From UBA6144 sp964399165 (GTDB lineage: Bacteria > Bdellovibrionota > Bacteriovoracia > Bacteriovoracales > Bacteriovoracaceae), in NCBI GenBank assembly GCA_964399165.1, contig CAYNPO010000001.1, forward strand, positions 229,567 through 293,566: DNA of 64,000 nt, given 5' to 3'. Shown here one piece after another: positions 45,331 through 53,954 of this stretch (position 1 is its first letter; each line of letters begins with the position of its first letter). The position numbers and the translations under genes are program-made. The notes under the pieces were generated by a model that saw only the letters and a program-made list of their open reading frames with translations, made no database searches and was not told where the DNA came from.

Positions 45331-46998
45331 GCCGATGACGGGTTCAACCGGCTCCACCGGCGCGGGGATCTCGAAGCGGGGGACCGGCGCGGCGTCGGCG
45401 CGGCTGAGCTCCAGCAGCTTGTTCACCACGTTGATCAGCGGCTGGGGTTTGGGCACCCGCAGCTCGCAGGGCACGTACATGACGGAGCCGGCGGCGTTCA
45501 TCACGGGACAGCGCTCGTCGAACCCGAAGTCCCGGGTCATCTGGAACACGAAAGAGTGGGCGCCCCGGGCGGCGTCAGACCAGGCAGCGGGGGGAGACAT
45601 CTGGGTGTTCGTGTCCCACTCTCCGATGCTCGTCAGGGGGCGGAAGTCGTTCATGTAGTCTTTGGGCAAGGTCCAGAAAAAGTCGGGTTGCTCGGTCTTT
45701 CCGCGGCCGTTGTAGGCGCGAGCGTCACGGGTCACGCGCCACTGGCCGCCCACGATGTTGCCTTCGGCGTCCAGTTCCAGGTCGTAGCGCATGACTTCCC
45801 GGCGGATCTTGTCGAAACGGGGGGAGTCGGTGCGGCGTTTTTTCGGCATGGTCCAGTCGGTGTAGCGCATGGTCAGTTCCACGCCCACCAGAGAGTGGGT
45901 GGCGGCGTTGCGGGAAGCGGCGAACACGTCCTGGCGGCGGTAGCGCGCGAAAGGCACGGTGGCCCTCCCGAGCTTGGCGACGTGGCCGGTGATCGGGTTG
46001 AAGTAGCGGTAGGAGTAGCCCTGGATCGGGTGGTTGTTGACTTTGTTGTTGGCGTCTTTTTCCACCACGAAGGAGCGACCCTGCACGCCAGTCAAGTTCA
46101 CCAGGGACATGTGCCAGATGGCGGGGTGGACGTCAGCGCAGCGGGGGAGCACGGGCTCATGGGGTTTGGCGGGCAGGGTGTCCATGAAGCGGCCGTAGCG
46201 GTCACGGCGAGGGTTCTTGGTGTCACAGCGGTAGCCTTCCATGCGCACGCGGCTTTGGACCACGGAGTTGGCGTAGAGCATGGAGGTCAGGGCCTTTATG
46301 TCCGTGGGATTGAAGGAGAGGAACTTGCCGTTGGGCAGGGTGAAGGTGACGGTCTTCTCGGGACGGGGAACGGCTCCGGCGGCCAGGGCCCAGCCGTGGC
46401 AGAGGCCTTCCCACAGGGCCATCACGTCGCGGGGGTTGGGCAGGCGGTAGCCCTCAGGCATCTCGATGGCGCTGACGAAGGCCCAGTTGCGGTGGCGGCC
46501 GTAGAGGTCCAGGTAGTTCCAAATGCGGTTGGTGAGGTCGAAATTGGTGTCCCCTAGGAGCAGGTCGTATTTTTCGGAGGGGGCCATGTTGTCCAGGAAA
46601 GCCTGGCTCATGTTGTAGACGTTGGAGAGCTTGGTTTCGCGACGGGCGTGGAACTGGTTCAGGTTGCGCTGCCACACCAGGTAGTTCATGGGGCGCAAGA
46701 AGGACTTGCTCTTATAAGTGTTGGCGATCTGCCCCTGGATATTGGGCCAGAAGGAGCCGGACCAAGGCTGCTGGGCGGCGCGCCCGCGGGTCAGGCCGCG
46801 CTCGTGCATGACATAGAGGTTCATGACCGGGGCTGCTTCCTCGGCCACGCGCTGGATGCTGGCGGTGATTTCCGCCACAGGAGTGGGGCGGTGTGGGTAA
46901 ATTTGCCGTAGCTGCTCCCGGCGGTTGTCGTCGGCGAAAGCGCTGACGGCTCCCAGGGCGAAGAAAGTGGTCCAGACCAAACGCTGCTTGAAACCCAT
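45301..46998 (-). CDS. Secreted transglutaminase-elicitor-family protein A
   Basis: The 565-residue protein starts with a signal peptide (cleavage near AVSAFA) and shows the transglutaminase-elicitor pattern. WEGLCHGWALAAG carries the presumed nucleophile C200; RCADVHPAIWHMSLVN holds candidate histidines (H291, H296); KVNNHPIQGYSYRYF and YDLELDAEGNIVGGQWRV complete the fold. Such enzymes form Gln-Lys isopeptide bonds; oomycete members act as elicitors. It is a clear paralogue of the 47929-49581 product. The C-terminus ends in a Pro/Val-rich tail. It lies 111 bases after the pyroglutamyl-peptidase gene, and its ribosome site is inside a hairpin (see 47000-47031). Activity is not proven by sequence. 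Confidence 0.85.
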   Translation of the reverse strand: MGFKQRLVWTTFFALGAVSAFADDNRREQLRQIYPHRPTPVAEITASIQRVAEEAAPVMNLYVMHERGLTRGRAAQQPWSGSFWPNIQGQIANTYKSKSFLRPMNYLVWQRNLNQFHARRETKLSNVYNMSQAFLDNMAPSEKYDLLLGDTNFDLTNRIWNYLDLYGRHRNWAFVSAIEMPEGYRLPNPRDVMALWEGLCHGWALAAGAVPRPEKTVTFTLPNGKFLSFNPTDIKALTSMLYANSVVQSRVRMEGYRCDTKNPRRDRYGRFMDTLPAKPHEPVLPRCADVHPAIWHMSLVNLTGVQGRSFVVEKDANNKVNNHPIQGYSYRYFNPITGHVAKLGRATVPFARYRRQDVFAASRNAATHSLVGVELTMRYTDWTMPKKRRTDSPRFDKIRREVMRYDLELDAEGNIVGGQWRVTRDARAYNGRGKTEQPDFFWTLPKDYMNDFRPLTSIGEWDTNTQMSPPAAWSDAARGAHSFVFQMTRDFGFDERCPVMNAAGSVMYVPCELRVPKPQPLINVVNKLLELSRADAAPVPRFEIPAPVEPVEPVIGSTASVPVVQ

Positions 46999-46999
46999 G

Positions 47000-47031
47000 A
47001 ACGCTCCCTATAAAAATTTCAGTGGAGCGTT
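47000..47031 (-). promoter_or_regulatory. Hairpin sequestering the ribosome site of transglutaminase-like gene A
   Basis: Read on the coding (minus) strand, AACGCTCC (47031-47024) pairs perfectly with GGAGCGTT (47007-47000), an eight-base stem with a 16-base A/T-rich loop. The right arm contains most of the GGGAG ribosome site and ends one base before the ATG at 46998. The stem would therefore block ribosome access unless opened. It resembles RNA thermometers or ligand/sRNA-controlled leaders. No ligand domain is visible. Confidence 0.65.
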
Positions 47032-47109
47032 AGTAGACCATCAAGAGGGCCTTAATCAAGCGTCATTTTGTGGGGTGCGAAAGGGATAAGGGTAAGGAAT
47101 GACTTGGAA

Positions 47110-47919
47110 TCAGAAGTTTTGCAGCCATTCCTCGATGAACTGGCGGTGGCAGCCTTGCTGCCCGCTTAAGAGTCCACGGACAACTTGGCGCTGGGTGGGC
47201 AGGCGCAAGTCGTTGCCGGGATGGGGCCAGCCCCGGGGGGCCTGGGCCTGGGCGCGCAGGTGGCCCTCCACCAGGCCCTGGACCACGCTGGCGGCGCGGA
47301 CACGCAGCTCGGCTTCACCCCGGCAGGTCTGTGCGGGGACGTGCACGAAACCGTAGGGGAGCTCGGGGTGGGCGTGGCTGAAGCGGTAGGCGGCGTTGTT
47401 GCAAACGAAATTTCCCGGGGTGGTGGAAACCTTGGTGAAGGCCTGCTGTTCCGGGGTGAGGGAGCAGTAGATGGCCTGGGCGTCCAGGCGCAGGCCGAGG
47501 TTGAAGGGGGCGCCGGGGATGATGGTGCGGCGGGTGCGGCGCACGCCTTCGTTGTCGGGGGAGATGCCGGGGCGGCGTGGATTGTGGTCCAGGTTGTAGA
47601 CCTGGGTTTCCAGATGGACCTGGCAGGGGCCTTCGCCCAGAGAGAGCACCAGGTCAGGGGTGCGGGGGAGGAGGGAGACGCATTCTTCCAATTTTTCGGC
47701 GCCCCGGTCGTACACCGTGGGAAGGAGGCAGGTACGGGCGTCTACACCTTTGGCCCGCAGCTGCCGGGCGGCCTCTTCGGCCACCACCCAGGAGTTGTTG
47801 GTGCCATTGGTGCGTCCGAAGGGCTCGAAGCCGCTGATGAGGACCAACTCACGGGCGGGGGCGGCCGAAGCCGCGCCCGCGGCGATGAGGAGAAGAGCGG
47901 TGACGGGACCCAGGCGCAT
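47110..47919 (-). CDS. pcp: Secreted pyroglutamyl-peptidase I-like protein
   Basis: The 269-residue protein has a signal peptide (TALLLIAAGAASA) followed by the family opening LVLISGFEPFGRTNGTNNSW. Catalytic residues of peptidase family C15 are in place: Glu in VHLETQVYNL (about E104), Cys in PGNFVCNNAAY (C173) and His in GFVHVPAQ (H193). It removes N-terminal pyroglutamate from peptides. The usual enzyme is cytoplasmic and about 210 residues; this one is exported with a C-terminal extension of about 60 residues. It follows transglutaminase-like gene B by nine bases in the same operon, which links pyroglutamate removal to glutamine modification. Confidence 0.9.
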   Translation of the reverse strand: MRLGPVTALLLIAAGAASAAPARELVLISGFEPFGRTNGTNNSWVVAEEAARQLRAKGVDARTCLLPTVYDRGAEKLEECVSLLPRTPDLVLSLGEGPCQVHLETQVYNLDHNPRRPGISPDNEGVRRTRRTIIPGAPFNLGLRLDAQAIYCSLTPEQQAFTKVSTTPGNFVCNNAAYRFSHAHPELPYGFVHVPAQTCRGEAELRVRAASVVQGLVEGHLRAQAQAPRGWPHPGNDLRLPTQRQVVRGLLSGQQGCHRQFIEEWLQNF

Positions 47920-47928
47920 GCGTTCCCC

Positions 47929-49581
47929 TTACTGGCGCGGCTGCGGTTGGCGGGAGAGTTCCAGCAGCTTCTCTACCACGTTCAGCAGGGGCTGGGGACG
48001 GGGAACCCTGTACTCACAAGGGACTTCGCGCACGGTGCGGTCACGCTCGCCGATCACGGTACACTTCTCATCGAAGCCGTATTGGCGGGTCATCTGGTAG
48101 GTGAACGCGTGGGCGGTGCGGGCGGCGTTCTTCCAGGCCTGGGGGGCCACCGGCTGCCGGGTGGGATCCCAGTTCCCGAGTCCCGGGACAGGACGGAAGT
48201 GGGTCATGTAGTTCTTGGGCAGAACCCAGAAGAAGTCGGGCTGGCGGGTGGTGTCCCGGCCGCCGCGTTCGCCGCGGGGCCCGCCGCCGCGGCGTGAGGG
48301 TGTGGCGAGGCGGTTCACGCGCCACTGGCCGCCTACCACGTTGCCTTGGGCATCGAGTTCCAAGTCGTAGTACAGGGTCACGCTCTTGATGGGATCGCGG
48401 CGGGGAGAGTCCACGGCGTCCATACGGAACATGGTCCAGTCGGTATAGGAGTAGCGCATCTCCACGCCGAGGATCGAAGTGGCGGACGCTTCACGCGAGG
48501 CCGCGTAGGGATCGCGGGGATAATCGAGGCGGTTCACGATGGAGCGTGCCAGGGGGCCGTAGCCGCCGGTCTTGGGGTTGAAGTAGCGGAAGGTGTAACC
48601 GCTGACCGGGTGGTTGTTGACCTTGCCCGGGGCGTCCTTTTCCACCACGAACGAGCGGCGCTGCATGCCCATGATGTGGACCATGGACAAGTGCCAGACG
48701 GCGGGGTGCACGTCGGCGCAGCGGGGGGCGATGGCTTCGCTCTCGCGCTCGGGGACGCGGTCCACGTAGCGACCGAAGGAATCGCGGCGTGGACGGGAGT
48801 CGTTGCAGCGCAGGCCTTCCATCAGCACGTTGTCCTGCACCAGGGAGTTGGCGTAGGCCAGGGACACCAGCGCCTTGAGGTCGGTGGGATAGAAGGGGAG
48901 GCGTTTCCCGTTGGGCAAGGTGACGGTCACGGTGTTTTCGGGGCGCGGATGCCCGCCGGCGGCGAGGGCCCAGCCGTGGCAGATGCCTTCCCAGAACGCC
49001 ATGCTGGTGCTCGGGGTGGTCAGGCGGTATCCCTCAGGCATGTCGATGGAGCTGATGAAGCCCGTCATCTTCTCGTTCCCCCAGCTCTCCACGAAGTTCC
49101 AAATGCGGCTGGTGAGGTCGAAGTTGGTGTCGCCCAAGAGCAAGTCATACTTCTCGGAGGGGGCCAACTTGGCGAGGTCCTGCTCGCTCAAGTCCAGCAC
49201 GTTGGGGAGCACCCGCTCGCGGCGGCGCTTGAAGGTGTCCACGTTGTGGCGCCAAGAGATGAGGTCTTGCACGAAGATGTAGTTACGGGTCTGGTAAGTG
49301 TTGGCGATTTGCCCCTGGATCAAGGGCCAGTAGGGACCGGCCCACGGTTGGGTGGCGGCGGTGCCGGAGGTGAGCTGACGAGCGTCGATCTCGTGCACGT
49401 TCATGACCGGCCGGGCCTCTTCGCTCACGCGGGCCACTTTGGAGCGGATCTCCTGGGCCGCGAACGGGCGGTAAGGATAGATCTCCAGCAGGCGCGGATC
49501 ATTGTCCCTGTTGCGGCTTTGGGCGTTGGCCAAGCTTGCGGTGGAGAGAACGGCGAGAGTCACGAGGGCCTGTCGCAACAT
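47929..49581 (-). CDS. Secreted transglutaminase-elicitor-family protein B
   Basis: The ATG at 49581 has AAGGAG upstream; the 550-residue protein has signal peptide VTLAVLSTASLANA and a mature start QSRN. It matches protein A along its length: PSEKYDLLLGDTNFDLT, MPEGYRL, WEGICHGWALAAG with C201, RCADVHPAVWHLSMVH, EKDAPGKVNNHPVSGY, YDLELDAQGNVVGGQWRV, QPDFFWVLPKNYM. The middle has an Arg/Gly-rich insert (RRGGGPRGERGGRD) absent from A. The two paralogues are separated only by the pyroglutamyl-peptidase gene, so a tandem duplication with that gene between them is likely. The operon promoter lies in the shared region with glutaminase-like gene A. Confidence 0.86.
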   Translation of the reverse strand: MLRQALVTLAVLSTASLANAQSRNRDNDPRLLEIYPYRPFAAQEIRSKVARVSEEARPVMNVHEIDARQLTSGTAATQPWAGPYWPLIQGQIANTYQTRNYIFVQDLISWRHNVDTFKRRRERVLPNVLDLSEQDLAKLAPSEKYDLLLGDTNFDLTSRIWNFVESWGNEKMTGFISSIDMPEGYRLTTPSTSMAFWEGICHGWALAAGGHPRPENTVTVTLPNGKRLPFYPTDLKALVSLAYANSLVQDNVLMEGLRCNDSRPRRDSFGRYVDRVPERESEAIAPRCADVHPAVWHLSMVHIMGMQRRSFVVEKDAPGKVNNHPVSGYTFRYFNPKTGGYGPLARSIVNRLDYPRDPYAASREASATSILGVEMRYSYTDWTMFRMDAVDSPRRDPIKSVTLYYDLELDAQGNVVGGQWRVNRLATPSRRGGGPRGERGGRDTTRQPDFFWVLPKNYMTHFRPVPGLGNWDPTRQPVAPQAWKNAARTAHAFTYQMTRQYGFDEKCTVIGERDRTVREVPCEYRVPRPQPLLNVVEKLLELSRQPQPRQ

Positions 49582-49792
49582 GAGAGTCTCCTTCACGGAA
49601 ATGGGGCAGAGTTGTGCGCCGCAGAAGTTACCCCAGGCCCCGGAGCAGATCCATGTGAATCTGAGGACTTTGTATATTTTTCAAAACCAACGCATTGCGT
49701 AAATGATTGAAAGTCCAGAATTTTGTCGCCAAGCAATAGCACTCCACGTTACAAGGCTCGCCTCTCGCACCCCCCATAAGGAGTTCTCGTCC
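49582..49792. promoter_or_regulatory. Divergent promoter region with nested dyads
   Basis: This 211-base intergenic region separates the transglutaminase-like B operon from glutaminase-like gene A. It holds an A/T-rich core (about 49670-49725) unlike the surrounding high-GC DNA. A seven-base inverted repeat (GGACTTT at 49665-49671, AAAGTCC at 49710-49716) brackets a smaller dyad ACGCA-T-TGCGT at 49690-49700. This layout suits a regulator-controlled bidirectional promoter. No clean -10/-35 pairs were found by eye. Confidence 0.45.
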
Positions 49793-50665
49793 ATGAAACA
49801 ACTCGTCCTGTTGGCCTTCAGCTGCGCCCTGCTCTCCCTGACCGCCCGAGCCGCCGTCACCACCACACGGGTGATCTCCGTGGACGCCCCCCGAGGCGAG
49901 TCCGAGGCCCTGCTGATGCTCGAGGATGAGGGCCGCGTTTTGCGTGCCGATGCCCGCGACGACGAACTCATGGCGGCCTTGAAAGACTCCGCCGAGAACG
50001 GCGACGTACTCCGCCTCTCCTATGACCTGGAAACCGGCGCCGTGCTGGCCGCCCAGTCCGTCGCCCGGGACGCCGAAAGCGCGCCGCTCGAGCGGGGCGA
50101 GGAAAAAGTGGCCGACTTCCGGGATGAAATCACCGTACTGCCCTCACCCGAGGCCGCCCACGAGCTGAACATGTCCCTGGACCGCGCCACCAAGTGGCGC
50201 TCACAGTGTTACAACCGCGCCCACGGCTGGGCCTTCGACATGTGGAACAGGCGCCGTGTGGTCACCGGCAAGATGTTCATCTTCTTCAGTGCCCGCTACA
50301 TCCGTGACTACAAGTACGACTGGTGGTTCCACGTGGCCCCCTACGTCTACGTGGACGTGAACGGCCAGAAGGTCGAGTACATCCTGGACCGCGAGTACAT
50401 GCAGGTTCCCCGCACCCGCCGCGGCTGGACCGACTACTTCATGTACAACGACGCCGAATGCCGCGAAGTCTCCGTGTATTCCCACTACCGCCAGAACCAG
50501 AACTCCGCTTGGTGTTTCCTGATGCCCAAGAGCATGTACTTCCGCCAGCCCCTGGACATCCGCGCCGAAGAAGAGACCGGCGCAGTGAAGACCCAGTTCA
50601 ACTACGGCGAAGTGCGCGCCTCCCGCCGGCAGGCCTTCAAGAATTGGCGCCGCTACAATCCCTGA
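49793..50665 (+). CDS. Secreted protein-glutaminase-like enzyme A
   Basis: AAGGAG lies nine bases before the ATG at 49793; the 290-residue precursor has signal peptide LLAFSCALLSLTARA and a propeptide-like region to about residue 120. The mature domain shows the protein-glutaminase (Gln_amidase) pattern: C139 in SQCYNRAHGWAFDMW, H180 in WWFHVAPYVYV and D199 in YILDREYM, a Cys-His-Asp triad of the transglutaminase-like fold. Chryseobacterium protein-glutaminase with this motif deamidates protein-bound Gln to Glu. The long N-terminal region matches a prosegment. It is transcribed away from the transglutaminase-like operon and ends in a strong terminator. Confidence 0.82.
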   Translation: MKQLVLLAFSCALLSLTARAAVTTTRVISVDAPRGESEALLMLEDEGRVLRADARDDELMAALKDSAENGDVLRLSYDLETGAVLAAQSVARDAESAPLERGEEKVADFRDEITVLPSPEAAHELNMSLDRATKWRSQCYNRAHGWAFDMWNRRRVVTGKMFIFFSARYIRDYKYDWWFHVAPYVYVDVNGQKVEYILDREYMQVPRTRRGWTDYFMYNDAECREVSVYSHYRQNQNSAWCFLMPKSMYFRQPLDIRAEEETGAVKTQFNYGEVRASRRQAFKNWRRYNP

Positions 50666-50682
50666 GCCAGGAAACAGAAACG

Positions 50683-50708
50683 AAAGGGGCCCCACGGGGC
50701 CCCTTTTT
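50683..50708 (+). terminator. Rho-independent terminator after glutaminase-like A
   Basis: GGGGCCCC at 50686-50693 and its copy at 50696-50703 form a GC stem flanked by AAA (50683-50685) and a T run (50704-50708). It sits 18 bases after the stop and separates the gene from the convergent ATP-grasp operon. Confidence 0.88.
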
Positions 50709-50781
50709 CGTGTGCGCCTGACGCGCACCCACCTCCGCTGCGGAGGTGAACTTGCGTTAGGACCATTTTTTGGTGATGCGG

Positions 50782-51756
50782 TCAGAACCGCAGGGTGAAA
50801 TCCGCCCCAACGGAGGTGGTGTTCATCGCCAGCTCCGCCCGTCCCATGAGGAACACGCCCACGTGGGAGAGCGGGTAGACGCTGAAGAACCGGTTCACCG
50901 CCACCCGTAGGCGGTGGGGCAGGTTGTTGTTGAAGTGCAGGGTGTTCTTCTGGTCGCCGTTCTGGTCCCAGTCGAAGGTCAGCATGCTGGCCAACTGCCA
51001 GCTGGGCGCCAACTGGTAGTTGAGGTACGGCGCCACGGTGGCGATCAGGATTTGGCGGGGAGGGCCGACCAGCTCGGGGAAACCGGGAATGCGGGGGAGG
51101 TCTTCGCCCCAGTCGTGCTGGAAGTGGTAGCGCACGATTTGGCCGATCACGCCGCCGGAGAACCGCGGGTGGGGGAGCCTCACCGCCAGGGTCTGGTTGA
51201 GTACCCAGCCCCAGCGGAATTTGTCTCGCTCGGCGAAGTCGGAGGTGGGGAACTCCCACGCGAAGTTGCTGTAGAGCGTGGCGCGGGGGCCCACCCTGAG
51301 CATGGGCAGGGAGACGTAAGCGCGGAGGTTGTAGAGTTCGGGCTCATTGGAATTGGTGCAGAAGTTCCCGCAGTCCACCGAGGGGGTGTGATGGCGGATG
51401 CCCCCAATGGTCAGCCCCGCCCCCCAGTCTTGGTTAATGCGGTAGGCGAGGTTGCCGGCGTAGAAGGTCTGGAGAGGGCCCCTGCCGTTGTTGCCGGGGG
51501 TGGCGAGGAAGTTGTTGTAGGCTTCTTCGGGTTTAAGGCCCGGGGAGGGCCCCAGGAAGGCCATGTAGTAGGTGAAGGAAAGATCATTCTTGAGCCGCTC
51601 CCAGTTCCAACGCCCGAGCTCGGCGGGCGCCGCCGCGGGCCGCTGGGCAGCGGCGTTGGGAGTGCTGTCCGCCCCCTGCTGTTGGGCCGAGGCATGCAGG
51701 GAGAAAACCGCGGCGAGAACCGCGGCCAAAAGGGGGAGGCGCGCGCGCGGGCTCAT
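50782..51756 (-). CDS. Outer-membrane beta-barrel protein, last gene of the ATP-grasp operon
   Basis: The 324-residue protein has a signal peptide ending SLHASA before a Gln-rich start (QQQGADS) and a Pro/Ala linker. It then alternates hydrophobic and polar residues with many aromatic girdle positions (LAYRINQDWGAGLTIGG, ATLYSNFAWEF, RWGWVLNQTLAVRL, ASMLTFDWDQNGD), and ends ADFTLRF with a terminal Phe. This indicates an outer-membrane barrel of about 12-14 strands. Its ATG overlaps the preceding 729-residue gene stop by four bases, so it belongs to that operon. Function is unknown; it could export or display the cluster's products. Confidence 0.82.
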   Translation of the reverse strand: MSPRARLPLLAAVLAAVFSLHASAQQQGADSTPNAAAQRPAAAPAELGRWNWERLKNDLSFTYYMAFLGPSPGLKPEEAYNNFLATPGNNGRGPLQTFYAGNLAYRINQDWGAGLTIGGIRHHTPSVDCGNFCTNSNEPELYNLRAYVSLPMLRVGPRATLYSNFAWEFPTSDFAERDKFRWGWVLNQTLAVRLPHPRFSGGVIGQIVRYHFQHDWGEDLPRIPGFPELVGPPRQILIATVAPYLNYQLAPSWQLASMLTFDWDQNGDQKNTLHFNNNLPHRLRVAVNRFFSVYPLSHVGVFLMGRAELAMNTTSVGADFTLRF

Positions 51757-53942
51757 GGTGCGTTCGGCGCCTCCACATGGGCGGTGGTGGCGGGACGGCT
51801 GAACAACTTGGCGCGGTCCGTGAGCCCCTCTTTCAGGTTCTCCACCACGATCCGGCGCTGCTCGGTCTCGATGTCCTTAGCGAGCTTGGAGCCGATCTCG
51901 GCCTTGACCCCGACCCATTCCAAGGTGAGGTTGTGGAAGAAAGTCTCATACAAGAGGTCGAGCTTGGCGATTTCCGCGCTGGCCTCGCGACTCAACTGCC
52001 CTTCCAGGTCGCGCTGGGCGAGGAGCTCCAGCTCGGTGCGCTTGGCGGAGTAGATGGACTGCAGCACCCATACGGTGTTGCGCACGCTCCAGATGTACAT
52101 GTTGAGGCCGTTGTTGGCGGCTTCCTCGGCCTTGGCGTTCTGGAGGTAGAGCACTTCCCACTGGCGCTTCATGTAGGAGCGGAACTCCGCGGTGGAGTAG
52201 GGGTCCTTCTGTTTGAACAGGTCGGAGTTCGCCTGGAGGTTCTGGAAGATGTCGCCTTTTTCCTTCCGTCCGGCCTGGTACTTCTTGGCGAGCTCGGCGA
52301 TCTTCTCGTAACCCTGGGGGCGCTTGAAGTCCGGGTAGCGCCAGCCCATGGTGCGGGTCATCTCGTCCATGAACACGAAGGCACGGCCCACGTAGTAGTC
52401 GTTTTTCTTCTGCTCACCGTCCCGGTCCATCATGACGTAGGGCTGGTCCAGGATGAAGCGCGCCATACGGTCCCACAGGTAGAGCTGCAGTTGCTGAGAG
52501 CGGTTGACCTCGTTGACCAAGAACTGCTTGAACTTAGCGGAGAGTTCCGGGTGGCGCTGGCGCAGCCGGAAGATGGAGGCGTTGTAGCGCTCGATCTCCA
52601 ACCAGGTGCTCTCCATGACCATGGGAAAGTTGTAGAGGGTTTCAAGTTGTTCCAGGCGGCCCAGGCGGGGGGCGAACTCCAGGCCCTCCTCATAGGCGAT
52701 TTGCATCTGTTTGAAGTTGCCCATGCGTTCGTACCAGTCCACCCCGTCGGCCTTGGCGTCGTCGGGGGTGAGCGGCATTCCCAGGCGGCGGGCCCCGCCG
52801 GGGGCGACGAGGGAGGGGCCCACGGCGTCGGAGCGCAGGGCGGGAACTGTGGGGGAAGCGGTCGTGGCGCTGGCTTGGGCCGAGGTGCTGGCGACGGTGG
52901 TGCTCGAGGCGCTGGCGTCGTCGCCCTGGCCGGCCTGCAGGATGCCGCCGATGCCGTCGGCCACCCTGGTCTTGGTGTCGATGTAGGCGGAGCGCACGCG
53001 CCCCACCGCCTGCATGGCGTGGGGGTTCATGGGCATGGTGATGAAGTAGTAGGTGAAGGGCCCGTATACCGCCAGGGCCACGGAGTAACCCAGGTTGTTG
53101 CGAACGGTCTGGATGAACCACACCATCTTGTCCCAGGTGTAGCGCTTGGCCAGCCCCTGCAAGTTATCCAGCGGACGGGTCTTGAAGCGGCGGAGGAATG
53201 AGGCCCAGCGGAACCGCAGGAGCAGAAGGCCTTGGCCCATGCCTCCCATGCCGAGGGCGCGGCGCTTGACCTTGAGCACGCGGGCGAGACCGGCGAGCAT
53301 GCGTTCGTAGACCACCTGGCGCTCTTCCCAGGTCAAGACCGGGGCGGCCTCGATTAGCAGCATGCGGTGGAAGAGGTGTCGGATCAGGGGATCCCGGCGC
53401 CGCTCCAGCGCGCGGGCGAAGGAGACGCCGGCGCGGGAGTGGGCGCGCAGGAAATGCTCCACCGCCACCACCTGGGCGGAGCGCACCTCGCCCGTGCCGG
53501 CGCGCTCGTACTCACCGGCCAGGAAGTTGAAGAGGTGGTCGCGAAGCGGGCACTCCAGGTCGGTCTCGAGGTTCTCGGTGAAGAGCACATGGGCGGGGGC
53601 GCCGGGGTGGGAGTGGGTCAGCTCGCCGCGGGCGTCGTAGACGTCGGTGCGCTCGGTGACCAGTCCGCCTTCGGCCAAAGAAGTGTGGAGGGCGAAACCG
53701 TCTTCCAGAACGACCAGGCCCAGGTGGCCCTGGATCCAGCCATCGGCCAGGTAGCGGAAGCCGGATTGGCCATTCTCCCGGCGGAAGGCCTGAGTGGTTT
53801 CTTTTACGCCGAGCTTCGTTTGGCCACCGTCCTTAAAAACTTCCTCGAGGAAGGGGAAGAGCGCCTGGTGGGGCTGTCCCAGCAGGAAGCGCAAGCCTTC
53901 GGAAGTGGCGGGGGCGTGGCTGGAGGGAGTCTGCGTTTGCAT
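51753..53942 (-). CDS. Unrecognised 729-residue protein in the ATP-grasp operon
   Basis: AAGGA lies before the ATG at 53942, 12 bases after the ATP-grasp fusion. No signal peptide is seen. The N-terminal 230 residues are mixed alpha/beta. A single hydrophobic stretch near residues 286-306 (SVALAVYGPFTYYFIT) could be a membrane segment. A Ser/Thr/Ala-rich linker (DASASSTTVASTSAQASATTAS, near 335-365) follows. The C-terminal 350 residues are charged, helical and coiled-coil-like. I found no homologous family. Position between an ATP-grasp protein and an outer-membrane barrel suggests a membrane-linked scaffold or modification target; this is inference. Confidence 0.75.
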   Translation of the reverse strand: MQTQTPSSHAPATSEGLRFLLGQPHQALFPFLEEVFKDGGQTKLGVKETTQAFRRENGQSGFRYLADGWIQGHLGLVVLEDGFALHTSLAEGGLVTERTDVYDARGELTHSHPGAPAHVLFTENLETDLECPLRDHLFNFLAGEYERAGTGEVRSAQVVAVEHFLRAHSRAGVSFARALERRRDPLIRHLFHRMLLIEAAPVLTWEERQVVYERMLAGLARVLKVKRRALGMGGMGQGLLLLRFRWASFLRRFKTRPLDNLQGLAKRYTWDKMVWFIQTVRNNLGYSVALAVYGPFTYYFITMPMNPHAMQAVGRVRSAYIDTKTRVADGIGGILQAGQGDDASASSTTVASTSAQASATTASPTVPALRSDAVGPSLVAPGGARRLGMPLTPDDAKADGVDWYERMGNFKQMQIAYEEGLEFAPRLGRLEQLETLYNFPMVMESTWLEIERYNASIFRLRQRHPELSAKFKQFLVNEVNRSQQLQLYLWDRMARFILDQPYVMMDRDGEQKKNDYYVGRAFVFMDEMTRTMGWRYPDFKRPQGYEKIAELAKKYQAGRKEKGDIFQNLQANSDLFKQKDPYSTAEFRSYMKRQWEVLYLQNAKAEEAANNGLNMYIWSVRNTVWVLQSIYSAKRTELELLAQRDLEGQLSREASAEIAKLDLLYETFFHNLTLEWVGVKAEIGSKLAKDIETEQRRIVVENLKEGLTDRAKLFSRPATTAHVEAPNAP

Positions 53943-53954
53943 GCTCGTCCTTAC

